Origin: Pseudomonas graminis
GTDB taxonomy: Bacteria > Pseudomonadota > Gammaproteobacteria > Pseudomonadales > Pseudomonadaceae
Reading direction: 5' to 3'
Assembly: GCF_013201545.1 (NCBI RefSeq)
Contig: NZ_CP053746.1
Coordinates: 1,825,001 to 1,889,000 of the forward strand
Length of the DNA stretch: 64,000 bases
Each line of letters opens with the position of its first letter. The stretch's first letter is position 1. Under the pieces are notes generated by a model. That model was not told the origin of the DNA. It did not search any database and saw only the letters and a list, made by a program, of their open reading frames with translations. Below are positions 18,478-28,268 of this stretch, piece after piece. The translations under genes and the position numbers were made by a program.

Positions 18478-19111
18478 GAAGTCTCCTTTCCAGGTAGCGC
18501 GCGCTGAGCGACAACGGATAGCAAAGCAGGAAGTAGCCCAAGGCGACGAAGCCGTAGACCATGAAGGGCTGGAACGTGGCATTGGCGAGCATGCCGCCGG
18601 TTTTGGTCAGCTCGGTAAAGCCGATGATCGAAGTCACCGCTGTGCCTTTGACCACCTGCACCGAGAACCCCACCGTCGGCGCCACCGCGATGCGCAACGC
18701 CTGCGGCAGAATCACATAACGCAGTTGCTCGAAAGGCGTCAGCGCCAGGCTGGCGGAAGCTTCCCACTGGCCGTTGGAGATCGACTCCACGCACCCCCGC
18801 CAGATTTCAGCCAGATAGGCGCTGGTGAACAATGTCAACGCCAGCGCCGCCGCCAGCCAGGGCGAAATATCGATGCCCATCAGCGCCACGCCGAAGAACA
18901 CCAAAAACAGCTGCATCAACAGCGGCGTGCCTTGAAACAGCTCGATGTAGCAACGTGCCAGCCTGCGCGGGGCCGCTTTTTCGGAGATGCGCAGGGTCAT
19001 CACCAGCAACCCGATCACACCGCCGCCGATGAACGCCACCAGCGACAATGCCAGCGTCCATTGCAGCCCGGTCAGCAAGTTGCGCACGACGTCCCATAGG
19101 GTGAAATCCAT
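18464..19111 (-). CDS. Polar amino-acid ABC transporter, permease 2
   Basis: A 215-residue inner-membrane protein of the HisMQ family with about five membrane segments. The family start LLTGLQWTLALSLVAFIGGG, the ELFQGTPLLMQLFLVFFG segment and the EAA loop (GQWEASASLALTPFEQLRYVILPQALRIA) that docks on the ATPase are visible. Its ATG shares one base with the stop of the preceding permease (TGATG). It should pair with that permease as a heterodimer. Confidence 0.94.
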   Translation of the reverse strand: MDFTLWDVVRNLLTGLQWTLALSLVAFIGGGVIGLLVMTLRISEKAAPRRLARCYIELFQGTPLLMQLFLVFFGVALMGIDISPWLAAALALTLFTSAYLAEIWRGCVESISNGQWEASASLALTPFEQLRYVILPQALRIAVAPTVGFSVQVVKGTAVTSIIGFTELTKTGGMLANATFQPFMVYGFVALGYFLLCYPLSLSARYLERRLHASA

Positions 19112-19776
19112 CAGCGGGTCCTCGCGATGTAGCGTCGGCCGATCCACGCCAGCAACTGACGCACCAGCAGCGCCATGCACATGTAGATCAGCGTGGTGAT
19201 GATGTACGTCTCAAACGCGCGGAAATTGCGCGACTGAATGAAGTTCGCGGCAAAGCTCAGCTCCTCGGTGGCGATCTGCGAACAGACGGCCGAGCCCAGC
19301 ATCACGATGATGATCTGGCTGCTCAGCGCCGGCCAGACCTTGCCCAGCGCCGGGACCAGCACGACATGGCGAAACGTCTCGAAGCGAGTCATCGCCAGCG
19401 CGGCCGAGGCCTCGATCTGGCCGCGGGGAATCGCCTGGACACCTGCACGGATGATTTCTGTCGAATAGGCGCCAAGGTTGATGACCATCGCCAGCACGGC
19501 GGCCTGCCACTCGGATATCTGCAGCCCCAGCGACGGCAGCCCGAAGAAAATGAAAAACAGCTGCACCAGAAACGGCGTATTGCGGATCAGCTCGACGTAG
19601 ACACCGAAAACGGCCGAGAGCGGCTGGATTTTCCATGCTCTGACCACCGCCCCGACTATGCCGAGACTGACGCCTAACAGAGTGCCGATGGCGGTCAGTT
19701 CCAGCGTGAACAGCGCGCCGCGCAGGAGCAGGTCAGTGTTTTGCAGGACCGGAATGAAGTCGAACTGATAAGCCAT
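19111..19776 (-). CDS. Polar amino-acid ABC transporter, permease 1
   Basis: A 221-residue HisMQ-type permease. RNTPFLVQLFFIFFGLP and the EAA loop with GQIEASAALAMTRFETFRHV identify it. It lies 23 bases after the receptor gene and overlaps the second permease by one base, so the three are tightly coupled. Together with permease 2 it forms the membrane channel. Confidence 0.94.
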   Translation of the reverse strand: MAYQFDFIPVLQNTDLLLRGALFTLELTAIGTLLGVSLGIVGAVVRAWKIQPLSAVFGVYVELIRNTPFLVQLFFIFFGLPSLGLQISEWQAAVLAMVINLGAYSTEIIRAGVQAIPRGQIEASAALAMTRFETFRHVVLVPALGKVWPALSSQIIIVMLGSAVCSQIATEELSFAANFIQSRNFRAFETYIITTLIYMCMALLVRQLLAWIGRRYIARTR

Positions 19777-19799
19777 TTATGCGCCTCGGCAGTCGATGA

Positions 19800-20585
19800 T
19801 CAGAGGTCGGCAGGCAATGGCTGCTTGAGCCAGGTCTGCGCGTTCTTTTCCAGCGAGCCGTCTTGTTTCGCCGCTTCGAGAATCTCGTTCACTTTGGCGA
19901 GCAACTCGGGTTGACCTCTGTTCACACCGACGTAGACCGGCGAGTCCTTGAGCTTCACTTTCAGTTCAGGGATGCGCTTGGGGTTCTTCTCGCTGATGGC
20001 GACCATGACCACGTTGCCGCTGGCGATCAGATCGGTCTGCTTGGCCAGGTAGGCCGCGATGGTCGAGTTGTTGTCTTCGAAGCGTTTGATCGTGGCTTCC
20101 TTCGGAGCGACGGCGGTCAGCTCAATGTCCTCGATGGCGCCGCGGGTCACGCTGATGGTTTTGCCCTTCAGGTCGTCCACGGTTTTGATCGCGTCTTCCG
20201 GCGGACCGAACACAGCGAGGTAGAACGGTGCGTAGGCGCGGGAGAAGTCGATGACCTTTTCGCGATCCGGGTTTTTACCGAGGCTGGAAATGACCAGGTC
20301 AACCTTGCCAGTAGTCAGATACGGGATGCGGTTGGTGCTGTTGACCGGCGTCAGCTCAAGCTTGACCTTCAACTGATTGGCGATGAGTTGTGCGGTGTCG
20401 ATGTCCAGACCGCGCGGTTTCATGTCGGGGCCGACCGAGCCAAAGGGAGGGAAGTCTTGCGGAACGGCGACTTTTAACGTGCCGCGGGCGGTTACATCAT
20501 CCAGGCCGGTAGCGTGAGCGGGAGCCTGGCCGAGCATGAGGCTGGCAAACAGGGCGGCGAGAAGGGCGCTGTAACGCTGGGTCAT
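19800..20585 (-). CDS. Periplasmic amino-acid-binding protein of the ABC operon
   Basis: A 261-residue solute receptor (SBP family 3) with a signal peptide cleaved after QAPAHA (about residue 25). The mature domain begins with GTLKVAVPQDFPPFGSVGPD and contains GLDIDTAQLIANQLKV and DREKVIDFSRAYAPF, which form the ligand cleft in this family. It is the first gene of the operon. The ligand is probably a polar or charged amino acid or a derivative, but the sequence does not settle which. No catabolic enzyme is encoded beside it, so the context gives no further clue. Confidence 0.92.
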   Translation of the reverse strand: MTQRYSALLAALFASLMLGQAPAHATGLDDVTARGTLKVAVPQDFPPFGSVGPDMKPRGLDIDTAQLIANQLKVKLELTPVNSTNRIPYLTTGKVDLVISSLGKNPDREKVIDFSRAYAPFYLAVFGPPEDAIKTVDDLKGKTISVTRGAIEDIELTAVAPKEATIKRFEDNNSTIAAYLAKQTDLIASGNVVMVAISEKNPKRIPELKVKLKDSPVYVGVNRGQPELLAKVNEILEAAKQDGSLEKNAQTWLKQPLPADL

Positions 20586-20708
20586 GGGGTGTCTCCGAAT
20601 CGATCAGTGTGTAGGCAAAGCCCAAATGATGGCCAAGCTCCAGTGCACAGCCCATGCCAGCCGCTCGCTCGCGACCATGGAACGCGGGCCGCATGCACGA
20701 TCCGGTCT

Positions 20709-20725
20709 AACTGGTCTGAACAGTG
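20709..20725. promoter_or_regulatory. FadR-like operator between the ABC operon and its regulator
   Basis: AACTGGTCTGAACAGTG matches the E. coli FadR-type palindrome AACTGGTCNGACCAGTT at 15 of 17 positions (the N counted as a match) and forms a near-perfect inverted repeat centred on the middle T. It sits in the divergent promoter region, 124 bases before the ABC operon and 127 before the regulator gene, and is the most likely binding site of that regulator. A partial second half-site (CCGGTCTAA) adjoins it on the left. Confidence 0.6.
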
Positions 20726-20851
20726 AGTGCGAAGGCCGCCCCGCTTTGGCGCGCCTGAAAGCCCCGGCGCCCCTCGCTTGGGCGTCACTTGCCGGATGCC
20801 TCCGGGGGCGATACAAGGGGTTTTACCCACGGTTTACGCACGTTGATCGCC

Positions 20852-21556
20852 ATGCATCCGAGCCCTGTAGCAGTGCCTGAAGCCGCCTTCCAGGCGATCC
20901 GCAAATTGATCGCCGAGCAAGGCTATGTCCCCGGCGACAGCCTGCCATCCCAGCGGGATCTGGCAATTCGTCTGGGCGTCAGTCGCGCTTCGTTGCGTGA
21001 GGCGTTGTCGTCACTGAGCGCTTTGGGGATGGTCAGTGTTCAGCCCGGCAAAGGTGTTTTCGTGCAGGCGGTTTCTGAACCACAACGGAGCACGAGTGGA
21101 TTTTCCTGGCCGTATGCAGCGCACGCCTCGCCCGCAGAGACTTTCCAGTTGCGCTATGCGCTGGAAGGGTTTGCCGCCGGGCTTGCAGCGGTCACGCTGA
21201 CAGCCGACGAGCGCGATGTGCTGGAAGACAACGTCGAGGCCATGCGCCTTGAACTCAAGGCAGGGGATTTTGACTGCGCGGCCCGGCTGGACTTTGATTT
21301 CCACCGGCGCATCCTCGTCGCCAGTGGCAATCAGGCCATTCTGGGGATCATCACCGCCAGCGCCGACATTTTTCTGGAGAGCCAGAAGCTTCCTTTTATT
21401 CGGGCGGGCAGGGCGATGGAGACTTGGCAGGAGCACCGCAAGATCCTGCGGGCGCTGGCGCGAAACGCGTCTGGCCCGGCTCAGAAGGCCATGCAAGAGC
21501 ACATTCGGGGCGCGGCGTTACGCACCGGCATCGTGTTCGTCGCTCCCTCCGGCTGA
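20852..21556 (+). CDS. GntR-family regulator, FadR subfamily (FCD domain)
   Basis: A 234-residue transcription factor. The N-terminal winged helix has AFQAIRKLIAEQGYVPGDSL, PSQRDLAIRLGVSRASLREAL and a wing ending GKGVFVQ; the C-terminal FCD domain (about residues 90-220) contains the metal-ligand pattern DFDFHRRILVASGN and a later histidine in EHRKIL. FadR-subfamily proteins bind short palindromes and release them on binding small carboxylates or amino acids. Divergent from the ABC operon with a matching operator between, so it very probably controls the operon and itself. The open frame can be extended to 20789; ATG 20852 is a compromise without a strong ribosome site. Confidence 0.88.
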   Translation: MHPSPVAVPEAAFQAIRKLIAEQGYVPGDSLPSQRDLAIRLGVSRASLREALSSLSALGMVSVQPGKGVFVQAVSEPQRSTSGFSWPYAAHASPAETFQLRYALEGFAAGLAAVTLTADERDVLEDNVEAMRLELKAGDFDCAARLDFDFHRRILVASGNQAILGIITASADIFLESQKLPFIRAGRAMETWQEHRKILRALARNASGPAQKAMQEHIRGAALRTGIVFVAPSG

Positions 21557-21679
21557 ATACCGTCGATTGAGGCAACCCTATCGAGTCATAGCGAGAGACA
21601 ATCAACCTCGGCTTCCTGTCGCCGCGCGACACAGTTATGATGGCCCACGTTTTTTTGCCTATGACCTCGGAGAAATCTC

Positions 21680-22009
21680 ATGAGTAACGACCTGATCAAA
21701 CACGTCAGCGACGCGAGCTTCGAAGCCGATGTCCTGAAGGCCAGCGGCCCTGTACTGGTCGATTACTGGGCTGAATGGTGTGGCCCGTGCAAGATGATTG
21801 CTCCGGTTCTGGACGACATCGCTACTACCTACGAAGGCAAGCTGACCATTGCCAAGCTCAACATCGATGACAACCAGGAAACCCCAAGCAAGCACGGCGT
21901 TCGTGGTATCCCGACGCTGATGCTGTTCAAGGACGGTCAAGTTGCGGCGACCAAGGTCGGCGCACTGTCCAAGTCACAGTTGCAGGCGTTCCTCGACGCC
22001 AATATCTGA
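21680..22009 (+). CDS. trxA: Thioredoxin 1
   Basis: A 109-residue cytoplasmic thioredoxin with the active site W33-C-G-P-C37, the buried aspartate in VDYWAEW and the cis-proline in GIPTLMLF. It reduces disulfides in ribonucleotide reductase, methionine sulfoxide reductases and other proteins. GGAGAAA lies upstream of the ATG. A strong terminator follows at once. Position beside rho is conserved across gamma-proteobacteria. Confidence 0.98.
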   Translation: MSNDLIKHVSDASFEADVLKASGPVLVDYWAEWCGPCKMIAPVLDDIATTYEGKLTIAKLNIDDNQETPSKHGVRGIPTLMLFKDGQVAATKVGALSKSQLQAFLDANI

Positions 22010-22020
22010 TGACGTTAAAG

Positions 22021-22045
22021 CCCCGCAAATCGCGGGGTTTTTTTT
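22021..22045 (+). terminator. Terminator after trxA
   Basis: Stem CCCCGC / GCGGGG with a five-base loop followed by eight T residues; begins 12 bases after the trxA stop. Confidence 0.95.
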
Positions 22046-22057
22046 CTGGCGTCGTAC

Positions 22058-22238
22058 TAGACGCTTAGAAAATCAAGTGGTACATTCGGCCCCGCAACGG
22101 CTTCTCCGTTGCCCCCTGCTAGCCGTCGCCGACCGTCTCCTTTCGATTTGCACGCGATCCTGTCGCCTTCTCTGCGGCGCGGCCTCATTAAGCCAAAAGC
22201 TTAATTTCCCCCTCCATACATGATTACGTCATTCCTAT
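22058..22238 (+). promoter_or_regulatory. rho promoter and structured leader (likely Pseudomon-Rho motif)
   Basis: TAGACG (22058) and TACATT (22081) are 17 bases apart and each match four of six consensus bases. The leader then has a perfect 7-base hairpin (GCAACGG-CTTCT-CCGTTGC, 22094-22112) and a C-rich, G-poor run to about 22175. Pseudomonas rho leaders are known to carry a conserved structured element, the Pseudomon-Rho RNA motif; I infer this is it from position and structure only. There is no Shine-Dalgarno before the rho ATG: the preceding bases are CATTCCTAT. Confidence 0.55.
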
Positions 22239-23498
22239 ATGAACCTGACTGAACTCAAGCAAAAGCCTATTACCGATCTGCTCGAAATGGCCGAACAGAT
22301 GGGCATAGAAAATATGGCCCGTTCGCGCAAGCAGGACGTGATTTTCTCCCTGCTGAAGAAGCACGCGAAAAGCGGCGAGGAAATCTCGGGTGACGGCGTG
22401 CTGGAGATCCTCCAGGATGGCTTCGGCTTCCTTCGTTCTGCAGACGCCTCCTATCTCGCCGGCCCAGACGACATTTACGTCTCGCCCAGCCAGATCCGCC
22501 GCTTCAACCTGCGCACGGGCGACACCATTGTCGGCAAGATCCGTCCGCCGAAGGAAGGCGAGCGTTACTTCGCACTGCTCAAGGTCGACACCATCAACTT
22601 CGACCGTCCGGAAAACGCGAAGAACAAGATCCTGTTCGAAAACCTGACGCCGCTGTTCCCGACCATTCGCATGAAGATGGAAGCCGGTAACGGTTCCACG
22701 GAAGACCTCACCGGTCGCGTCATCGATCTGTGTGCCCCGATCGGTAAAGGTCAGCGCGGCCTGATCGTTGCTCCGCCAAAAGCGGGCAAGACCATCATGC
22801 TGCAGAACATTGCGTCGAACATCACGCGCAACAACCCTGAGGTCCATCTGATCGTTCTGTTGATCGATGAGCGTCCGGAAGAAGTTACCGAAATGCAGCG
22901 CACCGTGCGCGGCGAAGTGGTTGCGTCCACCTTCGACGAGCCACCGACCCGTCACGTGCAGGTCGCCGAAATGGTGATCGAAAAGGCCAAGCGCCTGGTC
23001 GAGCACAAGAAAGACGTGGTCATCCTGCTCGACTCCATTACCCGTCTGGCTCGCGCCTACAACACTGTCATTCCGAGCTCCGGCAAGGTCCTGACCGGTG
23101 GTGTCGATGCACACGCCCTTGAGAAGCCAAAGCGTTTCTTCGGTGCGGCACGTAACATCGAAGAAGGCGGCTCGCTGACCATCATCGCCACCGCGCTGGT
23201 TGAAACCGGCTCGAAGATGGACGAAGTGATCTACGAAGAATTCAAAGGCACCGGCAACATGGAGCTGCCTCTGGATCGCAAGATCGCAGAGAAACGCGTC
23301 TTCCCGGCCATCAACATCAACCGCTCCGGCACACGCCGCGAAGAGTTGCTGACGGCCGACGACGAGCTGCAGCGCATGTGGATTCTGCGCAAGCTGCTGC
23401 ATCCCATGGATGAAGTCGCAGCCATCGAGTTCTTGATCGACAAGCTGAAACAGACCAAGACCAACGATGAGTTCTTCCTGTCGATGAAGCGCAAGTAA
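22239..23498 (+). CDS. rho: Transcription termination factor Rho
   Basis: A 419-residue hexameric RNA helicase, the same length as E. coli Rho and closely similar throughout. The N-terminal RNA-binding domain ([34 protein letters not shown]), Walker A (APPKAGKT), Walker B ([15 protein letters not shown]), the Q loop and the R loop (SGKVLTGG) are recognisable. It loads on C-rich unstructured RNA and ends transcription. Its own leader is C-rich, which fits autogenous control as in E. coli. An intrinsic terminator follows. Confidence 0.98.
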   Translation: MNLTELKQKPITDLLEMAEQMGIENMARSRKQDVIFSLLKKHAKSGEEISGDGVLEILQDGFGFLRSADASYLAGPDDIYVSPSQIRRFNLRTGDTIVGKIRPPKEGERYFALLKVDTINFDRPENAKNKILFENLTPLFPTIRMKMEAGNGSTEDLTGRVIDLCAPIGKGQRGLIVAPPKAGKTIMLQNIASNITRNNPEVHLIVLLIDERPEEVTEMQRTVRGEVVASTFDEPPTRHVQVAEMVIEKAKRLVEHKKDVVILLDSITRLARAYNTVIPSSGKVLTGGVDAHALEKPKRFFGAARNIEEGGSLTIIATALVETGSKMDEVIYEEFKGTGNMELPLDRKIAEKRVFPAININRSGTRREELLTADDELQRMWILRKLLHPMDEVAAIEFLIDKLKQTKTNDEFFLSMKRK

Positions 23499-23520
23499 CA
23501 CCGCGCTGAGCCGATCGTAG

Positions 23521-23552
23521 AAAAATGGTGTCCTTCTGGGCACCATTTTTTT
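23521..23552 (+). terminator. Terminator after rho
   Basis: AAAAATGGTG-CC stem pairing with GG-CACCATTTTT, followed by further Ts (23546-23553). Begins 22 bases after the stop. Confidence 0.93.
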
Positions 23553-23592
23553 TGACCTTTTTACTAGATATCTCCCGTAGACAAGGAGCGTC

Positions 23593-25551
23593 ATGCACAC
23601 GTTTGGCAATCGCCGTGATATCGATGGGCTGCGAGCCTTGGCCGTGGTCCCGGTGCTGTTGTTTCACTTCGGTCTTGGCCTGAACGGTGGGTTCGTCGGC
23701 GTCGACGTGTTTTTCGTCATCTCCGGCTTCCTGATCACGTCCATCATCTTCCGCGAGATCAGCGCAGGACGCTTCAGCTTCGTCGACTTCTGGGCCCGTC
23801 GCGCGCGGCGTATCGTCCCCGCCGTGACCGTTGTCGTGCTGGCCACGTTGGCGTTTGGCTGGATATTGCTGACGCCCAAGGACTACGCCGAGCTGGGCCG
23901 GGAGGTGCGCTATCAGTCGATGTTCATGTCCAACCTGCTGTTCATGCGCCAGGACGGCTACTTCGATTCCGCTTCAGACTTCAAACCACTCCTTCACACC
24001 TGGTCGCTGGCGGTGGAAGAGCAGTACTACATTTTCTTTCCATTGCTGATGGTTCTGGCGACGCGGTACGTACGGCATTGGCGCTGGTTGCTGCTTGGCT
24101 TGCTGGTGCTGTCCTTCGGGCTGAACATCTGGGCGATGAAGCACAAACCCGAAGCCGCGTTCTTTCTGCTGCCGATGCGTGCATGGGAGCTGCTGTGCGG
24201 GGCGATGCTGGCCGTCGCGCCGACGCCCAAAGACCGGCTGCCGAGCTGGCTTTATCAAGCGATCAGCCTGAGCGGTTTTGCTGCAGTGGTGCTGGCGATG
24301 CTGAGCTTTGACAAAACCACTCAATTCCCCGGCTGGGCGGCGCTGCTGCCGGTGCTGGGCACGACCGCGATGATCTGGGCCAACGGTCATCCCGCGTCAT
24401 GGGTAGGGCGCTTCCTGAGTATCAAACCGTTGGTGGCGATCGGGCTTATTTCCTACTCGCTGTACCTGTGGCACTGGCCTATTCATGTCTACGCCAACGC
24501 CATTTCCGCCGACGGTATTTCCGATCCGGAAGCGATCGGCTGGATCCTGCTGGCGGCTGTGCTTGCCTGGCTGAGCTGGCGGTTCGTCGAGCTCCCATTC
24601 CGTGAGCGCCGCGTATTGGCCGGCCGCAAGCCGATACTGATTGGCGGCCTGCTGACCTTGGCCGTGCTGGCGCTGATGGGGCAGGCGGTGCGCTCCAATG
24701 AAGGCGTGCCGCAACGCCTGTCCGGCCAGGCCCTGCAATATGCGCAGTCGCGGGAGTGGGGCGCCGGGCAGATGGACTGCTTCCTGCTGGGATCAAAGAA
24801 AAGCAAAGACCTGGACAAGCTCTGTCGAGCGGGGGGCAGCACGGACGCCGCGCCGTCCCATCTGATCTGGGGCGACAGTCATGCAGCGGCCTTGTGGCCT
24901 GGGGTCAGAAGTGCGGCCGAGCAAGCCCACGTGCCTGTCTGGCTGGCGAGCATGAGCGGATGCGCGCCGCTTGTCAGCACTGCAACAAGCAAACGTTGTC
25001 AGGACTTCAACGCCCTGAACGTCGAGCGCGTTCGAGCACAGAAAATCCCTGACGTGACGCTGGCCGCACGCTGGAGTTTGTATATCTACGGCCTGGAAGA
25101 CGGCAACAAGAGCAACGTGCTGCGGAAACACGAATCCATTCCCCGAAACGAAGCGTATTTCGCCGAGGCTTTGAAAGCGCAGATCGCTGAATTGCGGGCT
25201 GCCGGCGCGCAGGTCTGGTTGTTCAAGGAGGTGCCGCAGCAGCGCAAGGGATCCATCGAAAGATTGAGCAGTCTGGCGCGGGTTGGGCTCTCCGCTGCAC
25301 AGGTTGGGCGGCCGGCAGCGGAGCTCGATGCGCGGCAAGCGTTCATCAATCAGCTGTTTGCCACCCTTAGCGAAGCGGATCCGGGCGTTCACCTGATTGA
25401 TCCAGAGCCGCTGCTGTGTGAGGGCGGCCTTTGCCGTGCCGAAGTCGACGGGCATTCTCTGTACAAGGACGAAGATCACCTGTCGGATCTGGGCGGCGAG
25501 AAGATGCAGCCGCTGTTCATACCGGTATTCCGCGCAACACCGCGCATTTGA
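23593..25551 (+). CDS. OatA-type acyltransferase (acyltransferase 3 plus SGNH domain)
   Basis: A 652-residue membrane protein. Residues 1-370 are an acyltransferase-3 domain with about ten membrane segments, opening with DIDGLRALAVVPVLLFHFG and containing FFVISGFLITSIIF and the RR-arginine region RRARRIVPA; the histidine in LLFHFG is the expected catalytic residue. An extracytoplasmic SGNH domain follows (about 400-652) with WGDSHAAALWPG as block I and DEDHLSDLGG as the catalytic Asp-x-x-His. Such proteins O-acetylate LPS O-antigen, peptidoglycan or other surface sugars. The target is not determined by context. A homologue sits in the same place in P. aeruginosa (PA5238). Confidence 0.9.
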   Translation: MHTFGNRRDIDGLRALAVVPVLLFHFGLGLNGGFVGVDVFFVISGFLITSIIFREISAGRFSFVDFWARRARRIVPAVTVVVLATLAFGWILLTPKDYAELGREVRYQSMFMSNLLFMRQDGYFDSASDFKPLLHTWSLAVEEQYYIFFPLLMVLATRYVRHWRWLLLGLLVLSFGLNIWAMKHKPEAAFFLLPMRAWELLCGAMLAVAPTPKDRLPSWLYQAISLSGFAAVVLAMLSFDKTTQFPGWAALLPVLGTTAMIWANGHPASWVGRFLSIKPLVAIGLISYSLYLWHWPIHVYANAISADGISDPEAIGWILLAAVLAWLSWRFVELPFRERRVLAGRKPILIGGLLTLAVLALMGQAVRSNEGVPQRLSGQALQYAQSREWGAGQMDCFLLGSKKSKDLDKLCRAGGSTDAAPSHLIWGDSHAAALWPGVRSAAEQAHVPVWLASMSGCAPLVSTATSKRCQDFNALNVERVRAQKIPDVTLAARWSLYIYGLEDGNKSNVLRKHESIPRNEAYFAEALKAQIAELRAAGAQVWLFKEVPQQRKGSIERLSSLARVGLSAAQVGRPAAELDARQAFINQLFATLSEADPGVHLIDPEPLLCEGGLCRAEVDGHSLYKDEDHLSDLGGEKMQPLFIPVFRATPRI

Positions 25552-25621
25552 GTTGGACACAAGCTGCCGTCTGCGGTCAGAGCAGGTAGGATGTGCATCT
25601 ATTTGGTGAGTGGCCGGGTTA

Positions 25622-27088
25622 ATGAAATTCAAGGATCTACGGGATTTCGTGCAGCAGCTTGAGCAGCGCGGAGAGTTGAAACGCATTCAGGTACCCATTT
25701 CCCCTGTACTGGAAATGACCGAAATCTGCGACCGGACCCTGCGCGCCAAGGGGCCGGCACTGCTGTTCGAAAAACCGACGGGTTTCGACATTCCAGTGCT
25801 CGGCAATCTGTTCGGCACACCTGAGCGCGTCGCCATGGGCATGGGCGCCGAATCGGTGTCCGAGCTACGGGAAATCGGCAAGCTGCTGGCGTTCCTCAAA
25901 GAGCCCGAGCCACCCAAGGGCTTGAAAGACGCCTGGTCCAAGCTGCCTATCTTCAGAAAAGTCATCGCCATGGCGCCGAAAGTCGTCAAGGACGCCCCGT
26001 GTCAGGAAATCGTGATCGAGGGCGACGACGTCGACCTTGGCATGCTGCCTGTGCAAACCTGCTGGCCCGGCGATGTCGGCCCGCTGATCACGTGGGGCCT
26101 GACGGTCACTCGCGGGCCCAATAAAGAACGGCAGAATCTGGGCATCTACCGCCAGCAGGTGATTGGCCGCAACAAGGTGATCATGCGCTGGCTCAGCCAT
26201 CGTGGCGGTGCGCTGGACTTCAAGGACTGGTGCGACAAGCACCCGGGTCAGCCATTCCCGGTGTCCGTGGCCTTGGGCGCTGACCCCGCCACCATTCTCG
26301 GCGCCGTCACGCCAGTGCCTGACAGCCTCTCCGAGTACGCATTCGCCGGCCTGCTGCGTGGCAACCGTACCGAGCTGATCAAGTGCCGTGGCAACGACCT
26401 CCAGGTCCCGGCCAGTGCAGAGATCGTCCTCGAAGGCGTTATTCATCCCGGCGAAATGGCCGATGAAGGCCCGTACGGCGATCACACCGGCTATTACAAC
26501 GAGGTCGACAGCTTCCCGGTCTTCACGGTCGAGCGGATCACCCACCGCATCAAGCCGATTTACCACAGCACCTACACAGGCCGGCCGCCTGACGAGCCCG
26601 CGATTTTGGGTGTCGCGCTGAATGAAGTGTTCGTGCCGATCCTGCAGAAGCAGTTCCCGGAGATCGTCGACTTCTACCTGCCGCCCGAGGGTTGCTCGTA
26701 CCGCATGGCGGTCGTCACGATCAAGAAGCAGTACCCCGGCCATGCGAAGCGCGTGATGTTGGGCGTCTGGTCGTTTTTGCGACAGTTCATGTACACCAAG
26801 TTCGTTATCGTCACCGACGACGACATCAATGCCCGTGACTGGAATGACGTCATCTGGGCGATCACCACGCGCATGGACCCCAAGCGCGACACGGTGATGA
26901 TCGACAACACGCCAATCGACTACCTCGATTTCGCCTCGCCGGTCTCAGGTCTCGGCTCGAAAATGGGGCTCGATGCCACCCATAAGTGGCCGGGCGAAAC
27001 CACCCGTGAATGGGGTCGCGCTATCGTCAAGGACGAAGCGGTGACCCGCCGGATCGATGAAATCTGGACTCAGCTGGGAATTGATTGA
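25622..27088 (+). CDS. ubiD: 3-octaprenyl-4-hydroxybenzoate decarboxylase UbiD
   Basis: A 488-residue UbiD decarboxylase of the ubiquinone pathway, which needs prenylated FMN made by UbiX. The N-terminus [22 protein letters not shown], the prFMN-binding region [19 protein letters not shown] and the catalytic E(x)nE(x)nD region around [22 protein letters not shown] are clear. ATG 25622 is chosen; an upstream GTG at 25610 is in frame but lies away from any ribosome site. The stop shares a base with the start of the next gene (TGATG). Confidence 0.96.
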   Translation: MKFKDLRDFVQQLEQRGELKRIQVPISPVLEMTEICDRTLRAKGPALLFEKPTGFDIPVLGNLFGTPERVAMGMGAESVSELREIGKLLAFLKEPEPPKGLKDAWSKLPIFRKVIAMAPKVVKDAPCQEIVIEGDDVDLGMLPVQTCWPGDVGPLITWGLTVTRGPNKERQNLGIYRQQVIGRNKVIMRWLSHRGGALDFKDWCDKHPGQPFPVSVALGADPATILGAVTPVPDSLSEYAFAGLLRGNRTELIKCRGNDLQVPASAEIVLEGVIHPGEMADEGPYGDHTGYYNEVDSFPVFTVERITHRIKPIYHSTYTGRPPDEPAILGVALNEVFVPILQKQFPEIVDFYLPPEGCSYRMAVVTIKKQYPGHAKRVMLGVWSFLRQFMYTKFVIVTDDDINARDWNDVIWAITTRMDPKRDTVMIDNTPIDYLDFASPVSGLGSKMGLDATHKWPGETTREWGRAIVKDEAVTRRIDEIWTQLGID

Positions 27089-28056
27089 TGCGTGTAACCT
27101 TGCAGCCATCGGGCGCGGTCATCGAGACATTGCCAGGCGAGCGGATCCTCGACGCCGCTCAACGTCTGGGCTACGAATGCCCTCAGAGCTGTCGCAACGG
27201 CAATTGTCACATCTGTTCCGCGCTGCTGGTTGAAGGCAGCGTCGAGCAGGCCGGAGAGATCCGCAACCACGGCGAAATCTATACGTGCCTGGCGGTGCCG
27301 CAGGAAGACTGCGTCGTGCTGTGGGACAGCGTTCTGGCGCTCGGTGAGCTGCCGGTGCGCACCTTTGCCTGCCAGGTCAGCGAGTGTGTAGAAGTGGGCG
27401 GCGATGTCTGGCGCGTCATGCTCAGAGCGCCTGCAGGCAAGCCGCCGCGTTATCACGCCGGCCAGTACCTGATGATCCATCGGGACGACGGAGAGAAATC
27501 CGCATTTTCCATGGCCTCAGCGCCGGAAAGCGGGCGAGATCTGGAATTTCACGTGCTCGCCCGTGAGGCGAGTGCGCAAAATCTGATCAAGCAGCTGCAG
27601 CGCGATGGCATGGCGCGGGTTGACCTGCCCTTCGGTGATACTCACTTGGGCGAATTGCCCGATGGTCCGCTGGTATTGATCGCGGCAGGCACCGGTATGG
27701 GGCAGATGCACAGCCTGATCGAGCATTGCCGCTCCAAAGGCTTTCCGTATCCGGTGCATGTGTATTGGGGAATGCGCCGTCCGGAAGATTTTTACCAGCT
27801 CAAGCACTGGGATGAATGGCAGACGCTGCCCAACCTGTTCCTGCACAAAGTTGTCAGTGACCTGTGCGGTTGGGAAGGGCGCTGCGGCATGCTGCACGAG
27901 GCGGTCTGCGAGGACTTCAGCGATCTGAAGTCCCTTTATGTGTACGCCAGCGGTTCACCAGCGATGGTCTATTCGACCCTGGATGCGCTGGTGCTGGCCG
28001 GCATGGACGCGCATCAAATGCGTGCCGATGTCTTCGCTTATGCGCCGAGACCCTGA
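27088..28056 (+). CDS. 2Fe-2S flavodoxin reductase-like protein (CDP-6-deoxy-delta-3,4-glucoseen reductase family)
   Basis: A 322-residue electron-transfer protein with a plant-type ferredoxin domain at the N-terminus (C35, C40, C43 and C67 as cluster ligands; C31 is an extra cysteine), then an FAD-binding domain (RYHAGQYLMIHRDDGEKSAFSMAS) and an NAD(P)-binding domain (LVLIAAGTGMGQMHSL). The annotation as a glucoseen reductase is by family similarity only; no deoxysugar pathway is nearby. Its TGATG overlap with ubiD, conserved in Pseudomonas, suggests it might supply electrons for quinone or prFMN chemistry, which is an inference. Confidence 0.88.
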   Translation: MRVTLQPSGAVIETLPGERILDAAQRLGYECPQSCRNGNCHICSALLVEGSVEQAGEIRNHGEIYTCLAVPQEDCVVLWDSVLALGELPVRTFACQVSECVEVGGDVWRVMLRAPAGKPPRYHAGQYLMIHRDDGEKSAFSMASAPESGRDLEFHVLAREASAQNLIKQLQRDGMARVDLPFGDTHLGELPDGPLVLIAAGTGMGQMHSLIEHCRSKGFPYPVHVYWGMRRPEDFYQLKHWDEWQTLPNLFLHKVVSDLCGWEGRCGMLHEAVCEDFSDLKSLYVYASGSPAMVYSTLDALVLAGMDAHQMRADVFAYAPRP

Positions 28057-28268
28057 AGCGCAGCCACTCGTTGACACAGGATGTGGACAGCGTATTGCAT
28101 GACTGTTTGTCAGATAACGGTTTCTCCGGCGTGACCCATGCGCCGGTGACCAAGTCACAACGTCACACTGCCTGCGATGCCGTCTGATTGTTCATTCGTT
28201 GTTGCCAGACCCGTTTCATGAGTGTTCAGCGTTGCACCGGCGTCAGCCTTGCCGGTGGGGGGAACCAG

